DNA of 64,000 nucleotides. Source: Roseomonas fluvialis. GTDB lineage: Bacteria > Pseudomonadota > Alphaproteobacteria > Acetobacterales > Acetobacteraceae. The translations under genes were made by a program, and so were the position numbers. Positions 15,893 to 24,374 of the stretch are shown piece by piece. Positions within the stretch are counted from its first letter, which is position 1; each line of letters starts with the position of its first letter. Where the stretch lies: NCBI RefSeq assembly GCF_022846615.1, contig NZ_AP025637.1, positions 3,249,001 to 3,313,000 on the forward strand. Reading direction: 5' to 3'. The notes beneath the pieces were generated by a model. It searched no databases. It was not told where the DNA came from and was given only the letters and a program-made list of their open reading frames with translations.

Positions 15893-16858
15893 ATGCCCCG
15901 CATCCTCATGATGGAGAGCCCCCTCTCCGACATCCCGACCGCGCGCGAGATCGCGCCCCCCGGCATGGAGCTGATCGTCGCCCCCTTCGGCTCCGACGCC
16001 TTCAAGGCCGCGCTGCCCGGGGCCGATTTCCTGGTCGGCTTCGGCAACAAGGCGATCGATGCCGGCTTCTACGCGACCGCGCCGAAGCTCAAGCTGTTCC
16101 AGCTGCTGTCCGCCGGCTACGACACCGTGGATATCGAGGCCGCGCGCGGTGCGGGCATCCCGGTCTGCAACAATGGCGGGGCCAATTCCACGGCCGTGTC
16201 GGAGCACGCCATGATGCTCATGATGGCCGTCTGCCGCCGCCTGGTCTGGCAGCATGAGAGCGTGGTGACTGGCCGCTGGCGGGGCAACGACCCCGGCTCG
16301 GTGAAACTGTTCGAATTGCGCGACAAGGTGCTCGGCCTGGTGGGCCTGGGCGCGATCGGCAAGAAGGTCGCGCGCCTTGCCAACGCCTTCGGCATGCGGG
16401 TGCAGTACTACGACATCAAGCGTGTGTCGGAGGCCGAGGAGGATGCGCTGAGCGTCCGCTTCCGGCTGCTGAACGAGATCCTGCGCACGTCGGACATCGT
16501 CTCGCTGCATGTGCCACTCACGCCGGCGTCGAAGCACATGATCGGCGCGGAGGCGCTCGCGATGATGAAGCCCAGCGCCTACCTGGTGAACACCTGCCGC
16601 GGCCCGGTCATCGACGAAGCCGCGCTGATCGCGGCCCTCGATGGCGGCGTGATCGCCGGTGCGGGCCTCGATGTCTTCGACCAGGAACCGCCGCCGGCCG
16701 ACAATCCGCTGTTCAGGATGAAGAACGTGATCCTGACGCCGCACTATGCCGGCCCAACCTGGGACAACCAGCCCGCGCGCTTCCGCAATGCCTTCGACAA
16801 TTGCCAGCGCGTGGCGCGCGGCGAGCGGCCGCTGTGGATCATCCCCGAACTGCAGTAG
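15893..16858 (+). CDS. D-2-hydroxyacid dehydrogenase (NAD(P)-dependent)
   Basis: 321 residues, cytoplasmic. The nucleotide-binding motif GLGAIG is at 151-156. The catalytic set is Arg236 (NTCRGP), Glu265 (FDQEPP) and His284 (TPHYAG). Asp174 after the second strand (YYDIKR) points to NAD rather than NADP. It reduces a 2-oxoacid or oxidises a D-2-hydroxyacid; the substrate is not predictable. It lies 81 bp after the Trypco1-type gene on the same strand, so co-transcription is possible but nothing shows a functional link. Confidence 0.9.
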   Translation: MPRILMMESPLSDIPTAREIAPPGMELIVAPFGSDAFKAALPGADFLVGFGNKAIDAGFYATAPKLKLFQLLSAGYDTVDIEAARGAGIPVCNNGGANSTAVSEHAMMLMMAVCRRLVWQHESVVTGRWRGNDPGSVKLFELRDKVLGLVGLGAIGKKVARLANAFGMRVQYYDIKRVSEAEEDALSVRFRLLNEILRTSDIVSLHVPLTPASKHMIGAEALAMMKPSAYLVNTCRGPVIDEAALIAALDGGVIAGAGLDVFDQEPPPADNPLFRMKNVILTPHYAGPTWDNQPARFRNAFDNCQRVARGERPLWIIPELQ

Positions 16859-16888
16859 CGCGCGCGTCACGCGCGGGGCCGTCGCCGA

Positions 16889-18013
16889 TCAGGCCGCGCG
16901 CCGCGCGAGGCGGGCGTGCATGGCAGCCCAGGCCTGGGTGAAGCGCTCGGCGGTGTCCGCGCCCGCGTTCCAGGGCAACGAGACACGGACCGCGCAGGCG
17001 GCGTCCGCCCCCAGCCCCATCGCCGCCAGGACGTGGCTCGCGCCGACCTTCCCCGAGGAACAGGCCGCGCCAGCCGACACCCGCACCCCCGCGAGGTCCA
17101 GCGCGATCACCTGGGTTTCGGCTGGCACGCCGGGCAGCAGGATCGAGGTGGTGTTCGGCAGGCGCGGCGCGGCGCGGCCAGGGAAACGGGCCTCGGGCGC
17201 CAGGGCCGTCACCGAGGCCTCGATGGTGTCGCGCAGGGCGGCGAGTCGCGCGGGCGTTCCGATATCGGCATGGGCCGCGGCGAGCGCGGCGGCCAGGCCG
17301 GCGATGGCGGGCAGCGGCTCGGTGCCGCCGCGCCGCCCGCGTTCCTGCCCGCCGCCGGCGACCAGCGGGGTGACATCGACCCCCGCGCGGAGCACCAGCG
17401 CCCCGGCGCCCTTGGGCCCGCCGATCTTGTGGCCGGAGATCGCCAGGCTGTCGGCACCGTCGAGCGCGACCGGCACGCGCCCCGCGGCCTGCACGGCGTC
17501 GACATGCAGTAGCGCGCCATGGGCGTGGCAGATCGCGGCGGCTGGCGCGATCGGGTGCAGCACGCCGGTCTCGTTGTTCGCCGCCATCAGGCAGACCAGT
17601 GCGGGGCCGCCGGTGGCCAGCGCCGACTCGAGCGCCGCGAGGTCGAGCGTGCCGTCGGCCAGCACGGGCAGCAGCGTCGCGTCCGGGGCGGCGCGGAGCA
17701 CGGCGGGGTGTTCGGTGGCCCCGGCCAGCACGCGGCGGCCGGGCGCCAGGCCGCGGATCGCCAGCGCATTGGCCTCGGTGCCACCGGCGGTGAAGACCAC
17801 GTCCTGCGGCCGGGCGCCGCAGGCCTGCGCGAGGGTGGCGCGCGCCTGCTCCAGCACGCGCCGCGCGGCGCGGCCTTCGGCATGGACGGAGGACGGGTTG
17901 CCGACCAGGTCGAGCGCGGCCAGCACCGCCGCGCGCGCTTCCGGCCGCAACGGCTCGGTGGCGTTGGCATCGAGGTAGACCGGCGCGGGGTGCATCACCG
18001 GGCCGGCTGTCAT
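16889..18013 (-). CDS. Cysteine desulfurase, second copy, next to iscR
   Basis: 374 residues from the ATG at 18013 (Met7 at 17995 is an alternative closer to VYLDANATEPL). PLP Lys196 is in SGHKIGGPKG, His102 in ATEHP, and the catalytic Cys318 in SAGAACSSGKVGASHVL. It is shorter than and clearly diverged from the copy at 11421-12635. It lies 31 bp downstream of the IscR-type gene on the same strand, so it is probably the first enzyme gene of an iscR-controlled Fe-S operon. The usual downstream suf genes are not in this window. Confidence 0.9.
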   Translation of the reverse strand: MTAGPVMHPAPVYLDANATEPLRPEARAAVLAALDLVGNPSSVHAEGRAARRVLEQARATLAQACGARPQDVVFTAGGTEANALAIRGLAPGRRVLAGATEHPAVLRAAPDATLLPVLADGTLDLAALESALATGGPALVCLMAANNETGVLHPIAPAAAICHAHGALLHVDAVQAAGRVPVALDGADSLAISGHKIGGPKGAGALVLRAGVDVTPLVAGGGQERGRRGGTEPLPAIAGLAAALAAAHADIGTPARLAALRDTIEASVTALAPEARFPGRAAPRLPNTTSILLPGVPAETQVIALDLAGVRVSAGAACSSGKVGASHVLAAMGLGADAACAVRVSLPWNAGADTAERFTQAWAAMHARLARRAA

Positions 18014-18044
18014 GGTGCGCGGGCGCGGGCGGCGGGACGGGCCA

Positions 18045-18518
18045 TCATTCGGCCGCGCGCTGCACCGGCTGGGGCGGGCGGGCGCGGCCGGTGACGCGGC
18101 CCTCGACCACGTCGGCCAGGGTCATGCCGCCGAGGAACAGGCGGATCTGGTCGCCGAGCTCGGCCCAGAGGTCGTGGGTCAGGCAGCGCTCGCCGGCCAG
18201 GCAGCCCGGTGATCCGTCCTCGCAGCGGGTGGCGATGATGGGTTCGTCGGCGGCCTCGACCACATCGGCAATCGGGATGTCGTGGGGCGCGCGGGCCAGG
18301 CGGTATCCGCCGCCGGGGCCGCGGGCGGAGGCGACCAGGCCGGCGCGGCGCAGTCGGGCGAACAATTGTTCGAGATACGCGACGGACAGATGCTGCGCGG
18401 CGGCGATTTCGGCAAGGGTCACGGGGCGGCCCTCGGCGCAGGCGGTACCGGCCTGGGTGCGGGCAGCCATGTCGACCATGGCCATGACCGCGTATCGGCC
18501 CCTGGTGGACAAGCGCAT
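18045..18518 (-). CDS. iscR: Rrf2-family Fe-S cluster regulator
   Basis: 157 residues. The winged-helix DNA-binding domain is at the N-terminus (MRLSTRGRYAVMAMVDMA; recognition region LAEIAAAQHLSVAYLEQLF). The three cluster cysteines Cys99, Cys106 and Cys112 are in the IscR arrangement, followed by His115, which is the fourth ligand in E. coli IscR. It senses Fe-S status and represses or activates assembly genes. The following gene is a cysteine desulfurase, supporting the assignment. Confidence 0.9.
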   Translation of the reverse strand: MRLSTRGRYAVMAMVDMAARTQAGTACAEGRPVTLAEIAAAQHLSVAYLEQLFARLRRAGLVASARGPGGGYRLARAPHDIPIADVVEAADEPIIATRCEDGSPGCLAGERCLTHDLWAELGDQIRLFLGGMTLADVVEGRVTGRARPPQPVQRAAE

Positions 18519-18906
18519 CGGCTACTCCGCTCCCCTCGCAACCCTGCCCTGCCGCAAGACATGGGGTGCCTGTCGTGATTCTGTTATGAAAATCCGGGGG
18601 GTCTCATGTATGGTGCCGGCGCACCGGGAGACGGGGACCTCCCCCGGCGCGCCATGGGATGCTTTGAAACCTTGATGAAAGAGCATCATTTGTCCTGCGC
18701 AGCCGCGCTTCGAGATGAATGATGTGATTGTCCGACCGCCTTAGTCAAGAATTCGACGATATGCGGCACATCCCGTGACCGGTGCCCTGGCACCGGATCG
18801 AGAGAGGTTCCCGAAACTTGCGGCAGGTTGCCGCGACCGCTGGCCCACCCCCCGGGCCCAGCCGTGTCGCGACACCCGCGGCAGAGCGCATTGGACTGTA
18901 CGCACG
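18519..18906. promoter_or_regulatory. Divergent intergenic region between iscR and a hydrolase gene, with candidate operators
   Basis: There is no gene here. The middle (about 18570-18770) is less GC-rich than the flanks, as expected for a promoter region. Two candidate sites are visible. GACCGCCTTAGTC at 18734-18746 has the spacing of an E. coli type 1 IscR site (GACT-N5-AGTC) with several mismatches. The perfect inverted repeat TGATG-N6-CATCA lies at 18673-18688. IscR autoregulation is known in the family; these site assignments are guesses from pattern only. Confidence 0.3.
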
Positions 18907-19575
18907 ATGCCCGAGGTCATGTTCGCCGGGCCGGATGGCCGGCTCGAAGGACGCTACCACCATTCGAAGCGCCCCAATGCCCCGGTGGCTCTCATCCTGC
19001 ACCCCCACCCGCTGCATGGCGGGACCATGAACAACCGGGTCACCTACAGCCTGTACCAGCGTTTCCAGGCGATGGGCTTCTCGGTGCTGCGCTTCAACTA
19101 TCGCGGCGTGGGCCGCAGCCAGGGCCGCTACGATGGCGGCATCGGCGAGGTCTCGGACGCCTGTTCGGGCCTGGATTTCCTGCAGGCGGTGAACCCCAAC
19201 GCGTCGATGCTGTGGGTCGCGGGCTATTCCTTCGGGTCCTATGTCGGCATGCAGGTGCTGATGCGCCGCCCGGAGATGGGCGGCTTCATCTCCATCAGCG
19301 CGCCGGCCTCGCACTACGATTTCGGCTTCCTCGCGCCGTGCCCCTGCAACGGGCTGATCTTCCATGGCGCGGACGACGAACTCGTGCCCGAACCCTCGGT
19401 GCGCAAGCTGGTCGACAAGCTGAACACCCAGAAGGGCATCACCATCGACTACCGCGTGATGCCCGGTGCCGGGCACGTCTATACGCCCGAGCAGACCGAG
19501 AAGGTGGTGGACGCGGCCGAGGACCACGTGATGGGCGTGCTGAACCGCAGCCGGATGGCGCTCGCCGCCGACTGA
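18907..19575 (+). CDS. Alpha/beta hydrolase
   Basis: 222 residues from the ATG at 18907. The frame is open 132 bp upstream but the family start fits here. The oxyanion region HPHPLHGG is at 32-39, the nucleophile elbow GYSFGS at 106-111 (Ser108), then HGADDELVPE supplies the acid and PGAGHVYT the His. It resembles the short prokaryotic serine hydrolases often found beside iscR/cysteine desulfurase genes in alphaproteobacteria. Substrate unknown, cytoplasmic. It is followed by a strong intrinsic terminator. Confidence 0.85.
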   Translation: MPEVMFAGPDGRLEGRYHHSKRPNAPVALILHPHPLHGGTMNNRVTYSLYQRFQAMGFSVLRFNYRGVGRSQGRYDGGIGEVSDACSGLDFLQAVNPNASMLWVAGYSFGSYVGMQVLMRRPEMGGFISISAPASHYDFGFLAPCPCNGLIFHGADDELVPEPSVRKLVDKLNTQKGITIDYRVMPGAGHVYTPEQTEKVVDAAEDHVMGVLNRSRMALAAD

Positions 19576-19601
19576 GCCGCGCGCCGCGCGCCGGGTTTCG
19601 A

Positions 19602-19636
19602 GGGCCGCCGGGCAGACCGGCGGCCCTTTTCTTTTT
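19602..19636 (+). terminator. Rho-independent terminator after the hydrolase gene
   Basis: A perfect 10-bp stem GGGCCGCCGG / CCGGCGGCCC with loop GCAGA is followed by TTTTCTTTTT. It lies 27 bp after the stop codon at 19575. Confidence 0.93.
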
Positions 19637-19847
19637 CGAGGCAGCGCATCGCTGACCTCAACCTTGCCCTGGGCGCGGGGACAACGCCGCGGGTGGTGTG
19701 GAGGCTGCGCGGCGCAGCGCGGCGTGTCGGTGACCGGGATCACACGGCGATCGCCGGCCTGGCGCCGCGCAGGCGCCTGCGCGAGCGGGCTTCCGGGGCG
19801 CCGCGCGAGCAGGCATCCTGCCGCCGACCAGCCGGAGGAAACGAATC

Positions 19848-20816
19848 ATGGTGCACAGCCCAACCCGCCGCGGCCTGATCGCCGCGACGCTCGCCACGCC
19901 TGCCGTCGCGCGCGCGCAGGGGAGCGGCTGGCGGCCGGACCGGCAGATCACCATGATCGTTGCCTTTGCGCCCGGCGGCGGGACCGACGCCGCGGCGCGC
20001 ACCATCGCCCGCTTCATGGAGCGCGACCTGGGCCAGCCCGTGGTGGTGCTGAACCGCCCCGGCGCGGGCGGCGAGATCGGCTTCAGCGAACTGGCCCGCG
20101 CGCGGCCCGATGGCTACACGATCGGCTTCATCAACACGCCCACCATCGTGACCATCCCGATCGAGCGGCGCGCGCGGTTCAGCCTGGCGGATTTCGCGCT
20201 GATCGCGAATATCGTGGACGATCCGGGCGGCATCTGGGTGCTCAACGACAACCCGATCCGTGACTTCGCGGGGCTGCTGGCGGCGGCGCGGGCGCAGCCG
20301 GAGGCGATCGGCTACGGCACCACCGGAATCGGGTCGGACGACCACCTGGCGATCCTCGCGATCCAGCGCGCGACGAATACGCGCTTCCTGCACATCCCCT
20401 TCGCGGGGTCGTCGCAGGTGAAGCAGAACCTGATGTCGCGCGCGATTCCTCTGGCCGTGATGAACATGGCCGAGGGCATGAACGAATGGCGCCAGGGCGT
20501 GCTGCGCCCGATCGTGCAGATGGGCGCCACGCGCTGGGAACCGGCCGCCAGCGTGCCGACGCTCAAGGAACTCGGACTCGACATCGTCGAGGGGTCCATG
20601 CGCGGCATGGCGGCGCCCGCGGGGATGCCGCCCGAGGTCCTGGAGCGCCTGGCGCTGTCGGTCCGGCGCACGGTGGAGAACGAGGAATTCAAGGCGCTGG
20701 CGGTGCAACAGAACCTGCCGCTGCGCTTCCTGGCCCCGCCGGAGTACCTGGCCGAACTGCAGGCGCTGAAGGCGCGCTACGAGGCGCTGTGGGCGCAGCA
20801 TCCGTGGCGTGAGTGA
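19848..20816 (+). CDS. Bug/TctC-type periplasmic solute-binding receptor
   Basis: 322 residues; GGAGGAAA lies at 19832-19839 before the ATG. The signal (1-24) has TRRG and a cleavage region ARAQ. Family landmarks follow: ITMIVAFAPGGGTDAAAR near the mature N-terminus, VVLNRPGAGGEIG, and HIPFAGSSQ about 190 residues in. These receptors bind carboxylates and usually feed TctAB membrane proteins, but no tctA/tctB gene is in this window. The ligand is unknown. Confidence 0.9.
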   Translation: MVHSPTRRGLIAATLATPAVARAQGSGWRPDRQITMIVAFAPGGGTDAAARTIARFMERDLGQPVVVLNRPGAGGEIGFSELARARPDGYTIGFINTPTIVTIPIERRARFSLADFALIANIVDDPGGIWVLNDNPIRDFAGLLAAARAQPEAIGYGTTGIGSDDHLAILAIQRATNTRFLHIPFAGSSQVKQNLMSRAIPLAVMNMAEGMNEWRQGVLRPIVQMGATRWEPAASVPTLKELGLDIVEGSMRGMAAPAGMPPEVLERLALSVRRTVENEEFKALAVQQNLPLRFLAPPEYLAELQALKARYEALWAQHPWRE

Positions 20817-20934
20817 CGGGCGGGCGCCCGCGCTGGACCTAGCCGCGCGCAGGACTTGGGCGCGGCAGGCCAAACGCATGTCGGCGAGGGCCGCGCGCGA
20901 CCCGAGTCACGCGCATCCGCCGCCGGCCTGAGGC

Positions 20935-22032
20935 CTACAGCAACGACCCCACGATCCGCCCACCCGTGAGCGGCCGCCGCACCCCGGTCGTGCCGGGGAA
21001 GGTGATCGGCAGCCCGCGCGCCACGCGCGCCGCCAGCAGCCCGAAGGCCTGCGCCTCCAGCGCATCGCCGTCCCAGCCGGCCACTTCCACCGGGCGCACC
21101 GGTTCCTCGAGCGCCCCTGCCAGCGCCTTCATGATCGCCGGGTTGCGCCGCCCGCCGCCGGCCACCAGCCATTGCAGCGGCGGTTCCGGAAACAGCCGCG
21201 CCGCGGCCGCCACGCAGACCGCACAGAAGGCGCAGAGCGTCGCCGCCCCATCGGCGGCCGACAGTTCCGCCGCACCCGCGTCCTTCAATGCGCGGTCGAA
21301 ATCCAGCCGGTCGAGCGATTTCGGTGGCGGTGCGGACAGATACGGATGCGCCATCAGCCGCCCCAGCACCGCGCCATCCGCCTGGCCGGCCAGCGCGAGC
21401 CGCCCCGCCGCGTCGTAGTCCTTGCCGGTGTGCTGGCGCGCCCAGTCATCGAGCGGGCCGTTCGCGGGACCGGTGTCGAAGGCCAGCATCTCGCCATCCG
21501 GGCCGAGCCAGGTGACGTTCGCCACGCCGCCCAGGTTCAGGATCGCGAGCGGCTTGGGCAGTGGGGCCGACAGCGCGCGATGGAACACCGGCACCAGCGG
21601 CGCCCCCTGCCCGCCGGCCGCCACGTCCGCGCTGCGGAAATCGTAGGCCACCGTCATGCCGGTGCGCTTCGCCAGCGCCGCGGCATCGCCGACCTGCCAG
21701 GTGAAGGGCGTGATGTTGCGCCCGGCCACCGGCGGGCGGTGCAGGATGGTCTGGCCATGGAAGCCGACCAGGTCGGCCTCGAGGCCGATCGCCTCGACCG
21801 CCTCGGCATGGCGGTCGGTGATGCGGCGGATGGCGTCGAGCAATTCGGGGTCGGTCTCGCTCAGTGTCTCGGCACGGTCGAGCAGCCCGCGCAGGGCGCG
21901 GCGCAGCTTCGGGTCGTAGGGCAGCGTGAGGCGCGGGCCGATCCGCTGGATCGTCTCGCCATCCGTCTCGAGGTAGGCGGCGTCCACCCCGTCCAGCGAG
22001 GTGCCGCTCATGAGCCCGATGGTTCTCAGCAT
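20935..22032 (-). CDS. anmK: Anhydro-N-acetylmuramic acid kinase
   Basis: 365 residues. AnmK opens and phosphorylates 1,6-anhydro-MurNAc with ATP in cell-wall recycling. The N-terminal GLMSGTSLDGVD (6-17) is the family signature. GFHGQTILHRP, FDTGPANGPLDDW and VAGGGRRNPAIM follow the ASKHA kinase layout. It is divergent from tyrS, an arrangement that recurs in alphaproteobacteria. It links functionally to the lytic transglycosylase gene elsewhere in the window, which makes anhydro-muropeptides. Confidence 0.95.
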   Translation of the reverse strand: MLRTIGLMSGTSLDGVDAAYLETDGETIQRIGPRLTLPYDPKLRRALRGLLDRAETLSETDPELLDAIRRITDRHAEAVEAIGLEADLVGFHGQTILHRPPVAGRNITPFTWQVGDAAALAKRTGMTVAYDFRSADVAAGGQGAPLVPVFHRALSAPLPKPLAILNLGGVANVTWLGPDGEMLAFDTGPANGPLDDWARQHTGKDYDAAGRLALAGQADGAVLGRLMAHPYLSAPPPKSLDRLDFDRALKDAGAAELSAADGAATLCAFCAVCVAAAARLFPEPPLQWLVAGGGRRNPAIMKALAGALEEPVRPVEVAGWDGDALEAQAFGLLAARVARGLPITFPGTTGVRRPLTGGRIVGSLL

Positions 22033-22215
22033 GCCTTTTGCCGTGATGCCTGTGCCGTGCTAGAGCCGCCTCCGCTCGCATCGGCTCGCTGCAACGCCTC
22101 TAGCCTGTTGTTTTCGCGAGCATCTTCACCCGATCAGATGATCCCATCTGACCGGGATCTGCTCTAGCCCCCCTGCCCGTCCGGCGAAAGCCCCCGGAGC
22201 ATCCAGGACACCACG

Positions 22216-23442
22216 ATGAGCGGCCCGACCAGCGACTTCCTGCGCATTGCCCGCGAACGCGGCTACATCCACCAGACCTCGGACGAAGCGGAGCTGGACG
22301 CCGCGCTGAACAAGGGCGGGCTGGTCGCCTATATCGGCTACGACTGCACGGCCGACAGCCTGCACGTCGGCCACCTGCTGCCGACCATGCTGCTGCGCCT
22401 GCTGCAGAAGACCGGCGGGCGGCCGATCGCGCTGATCGGCGGCGGCACCACCAAGGTGGGCGACCCCTCCGGCAAGGACGAGGCACGCCAGCTGCTGACC
22501 GAGGAGATCATCGAGGCGAACAAGGTCGGCATCCGCCGCACCTTCGATGCGCTGCTCGATTTCGACGCCGGCGCGATGATGCTCGACAACGCCGCCTGGC
22601 TGGATGAGCTGCGCTACATCCCGTTCCTGCGGGACGTCGGCCGGCACTTCAGCGTGAACCGCATGCTGACCATGGACAGCGTGAAGCTGCGGCTGGAGCG
22701 CGAGCATTCGCTGAGCTTCCTCGAATTCAACTACATGCTGCTGCAGTCCTACGACTTCCTGGAACTGCACCGCCGCCACGGCGCGGTGCTGCAGATGGGC
22801 GGGTCGGACCAGTGGGGCAACATCGTCATGGGCGCGGAACTGATCCGCCGCATGGCCGGCGGGCATGCGCATGTGCTCACCACGCCGCTGCTGACCACCG
22901 CGTCGGGTGCGAAGATGGGCAAGACCGCGGCGGGGGCGGTGTGGCTGAACCCGGACCGCCTCGGCCCGTATGACTACTGGCAGTTCTGGCGCAACACCGA
23001 GGACGCCGATGTCGGCCGCTTCCTCGCGCTGTTCACCGAATTGCCGATGGACGAGGTACGGCGGCTGGGCGCGCTGGCGGGTGCGGAGGTCAACGAGGCC
23101 AAGAAGGTGCTGGCGACCGAGGCGACCGCGCTGCTGCACGGCCGCGCGGCGGCCGAGGCCGCGGCCGAGACGGCGCGGCGCGCCTTCGAGGAAGGCGCGG
23201 CGGCGGACACGCTGCCCGCCATCACGGCCACGCTGCCCGCGCCCTTCGTCGACCTGGCAGTGGCGGCCGGGCTCGCCGCGAGCAAGGGCGAGGCGCGGCG
23301 CCTGATCGCCCAGGCCGGGCTGCGCCTGAACGACGCGGTGGTAGGCGATGCCACGCTGAGCGTGACCGCGGCCGACCTGCGCGACGGCGCGGCGAAGCTC
23401 TCCGCCGGGCGCAAGCGCCATGTGCTCGTACGGGCACTGTGA
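22216..23442 (+). CDS. tyrS: Tyrosyl-tRNA synthetase
   Basis: 408 residues. Class I signatures are HVGH at 50-53 and KMGKT at 233-237. Tyrosine-binding residues appear in [10 protein letters not shown] and in YMLLQSYDF with [10 protein letters not shown]-terminal S4 RNA-binding domain starts near 345 ([23 protein letters not shown]). Cytoplasmic and essential. The stop codon overlaps the left arm of the TGTGA-N6-TCACA palindrome. Confidence 0.96.
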   Translation: MSGPTSDFLRIARERGYIHQTSDEAELDAALNKGGLVAYIGYDCTADSLHVGHLLPTMLLRLLQKTGGRPIALIGGGTTKVGDPSGKDEARQLLTEEIIEANKVGIRRTFDALLDFDAGAMMLDNAAWLDELRYIPFLRDVGRHFSVNRMLTMDSVKLRLEREHSLSFLEFNYMLLQSYDFLELHRRHGAVLQMGGSDQWGNIVMGAELIRRMAGGHAHVLTTPLLTTASGAKMGKTAAGAVWLNPDRLGPYDYWQFWRNTEDADVGRFLALFTELPMDEVRRLGALAGAEVNEAKKVLATEATALLHGRAAAEAAAETARRAFEEGAAADTLPAITATLPAPFVDLAVAAGLAASKGEARRLIAQAGLRLNDAVVGDATLSVTAADLRDGAAKLSAGRKRHVLVRAL

Positions 23443-23453
23443 AACCGATCACA
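23438..23453. promoter_or_regulatory. Candidate CRP/FNR-family operator TGTGA-N6-TCACA
   Basis: The perfect palindrome TGTGAAACCGATCACA begins inside the last codons of tyrS and ends 94 bp before the ATG of the next gene. It equals the consensus half-site pair of E. coli CRP. Whether the organism's CRP-family proteins use this sequence is unknown; it could also be a chance hairpin. Confidence 0.35.
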
Positions 23454-23547
23454 GACTAGGATCAGGCGTCTTCACGGACGCTTGAACACGCAATTTCGCC
23501 CTCGTTATCATTGCTCCGCGGCCATCATGGCCGGGGAGACCCTCGAC

Positions 23548-24135
23548 ATGAGCATCAAGGACGACCTGGTCGACTTCCTGCGCAACGGGCGCGAGATCCG
23601 CTACCTCAACTTCGAGGCCTTCGGCTACCGCTTCAGCCCCGGGCAATACGCCATCATTGCCACGGAGGTCGAGAAGGGGCGGATCGCGGTGCCGGACACG
23701 ACGCTGCTGCCGATGTCGAGTGGCGCGGCGGCATCCTGGAAATACGGCCTGAACGAGTTCTGGTTCCCATCCGACGCCGACATCCCCAACAACGACGCGT
23801 GGCGCGCCTTCACGGCGCATGAGGCGACGCACGCGGTCCACGACATGCTCAGGCCGGGCATCATCGCGCGGCCGGTCGCCGAGGCGATCGGCTACCTGGC
23901 GGAGGCGATCGCGCGCAAGGTGCAGAAGAAAGGGGCGCTCACGGACAAGAAGGGCGCGGTCGACCCGATCCGCGCCGAAGCGATGCGCGTGGCCAACGCC
24001 ATCTGGGACCCGACCGGGCTGCACCAGATGAAGGTGTCGGATGCGGATGCCGAGGCGTTCCAGACCATCGTCGGGAACCACCCCCATTATGTGGCGCAGG
24101 GGCCGAGCGTGGAGTACCACGGGTTGGAGGACTAG
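23548..24135 (+). CDS. Conserved-looking protein with a HEATH zincin-type motif
   Basis: 195 residues from the ATG at 23548 (GGGGAG about 10 nt upstream). In-frame ATGs at 23527 and 23482 are alternatives. I do not recognise the family. HEATHAVHDM at 91-100 matches HExxH (His91, Glu92, His95), the zinc site of many metalloproteases, with another His at 98 and an acidic helix near 110-120 that could supply a third ligand. There is no signal peptide. A basic stretch RKVQKKGALTDKKG lies around residues 125-140. It could be a zincin-like peptidase or a structural protein with a chance motif. A possible CRP-type site lies upstream. Confidence 0.7.
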   Translation: MSIKDDLVDFLRNGREIRYLNFEAFGYRFSPGQYAIIATEVEKGRIAVPDTTLLPMSSGAAASWKYGLNEFWFPSDADIPNNDAWRAFTAHEATHAVHDMLRPGIIARPVAEAIGYLAEAIARKVQKKGALTDKKGAVDPIRAEAMRVANAIWDPTGLHQMKVSDADAEAFQTIVGNHPHYVAQGPSVEYHGLED

Positions 24136-24374
24136 AGCGGACCCCGACCCGGTCGACGCATCGGATCCGGCGGAGATCCTCGCGCAAACAAAACAGTCGG
24201 CCGGCAGCGGTTGGGCGCGCGGCGGCGGGTCGGGGCACCTGACCCGCGGCGGCGGGCGACGGCGATGGACAGCCGCGCGCCCGTTGGTGCACCATCGCCA
24301 CGCCCCGCAAGCGCAACAACCATCAAGGCGCGGAGCACCCAACCCCGGAATCCCTTTCCAGGCAGGAGTGCCCC

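Noticed and set aside
22128..22170. Short palindromes (TCAGATG/CATCTGA, GGGATC) between anmK and tyrS considered as a riboswitch or T-box
   Set aside because: The stems are short with 4-nt loops, there is no conserved T-box sequence, and alphaproteobacterial tyrS is not usually T-box regulated.
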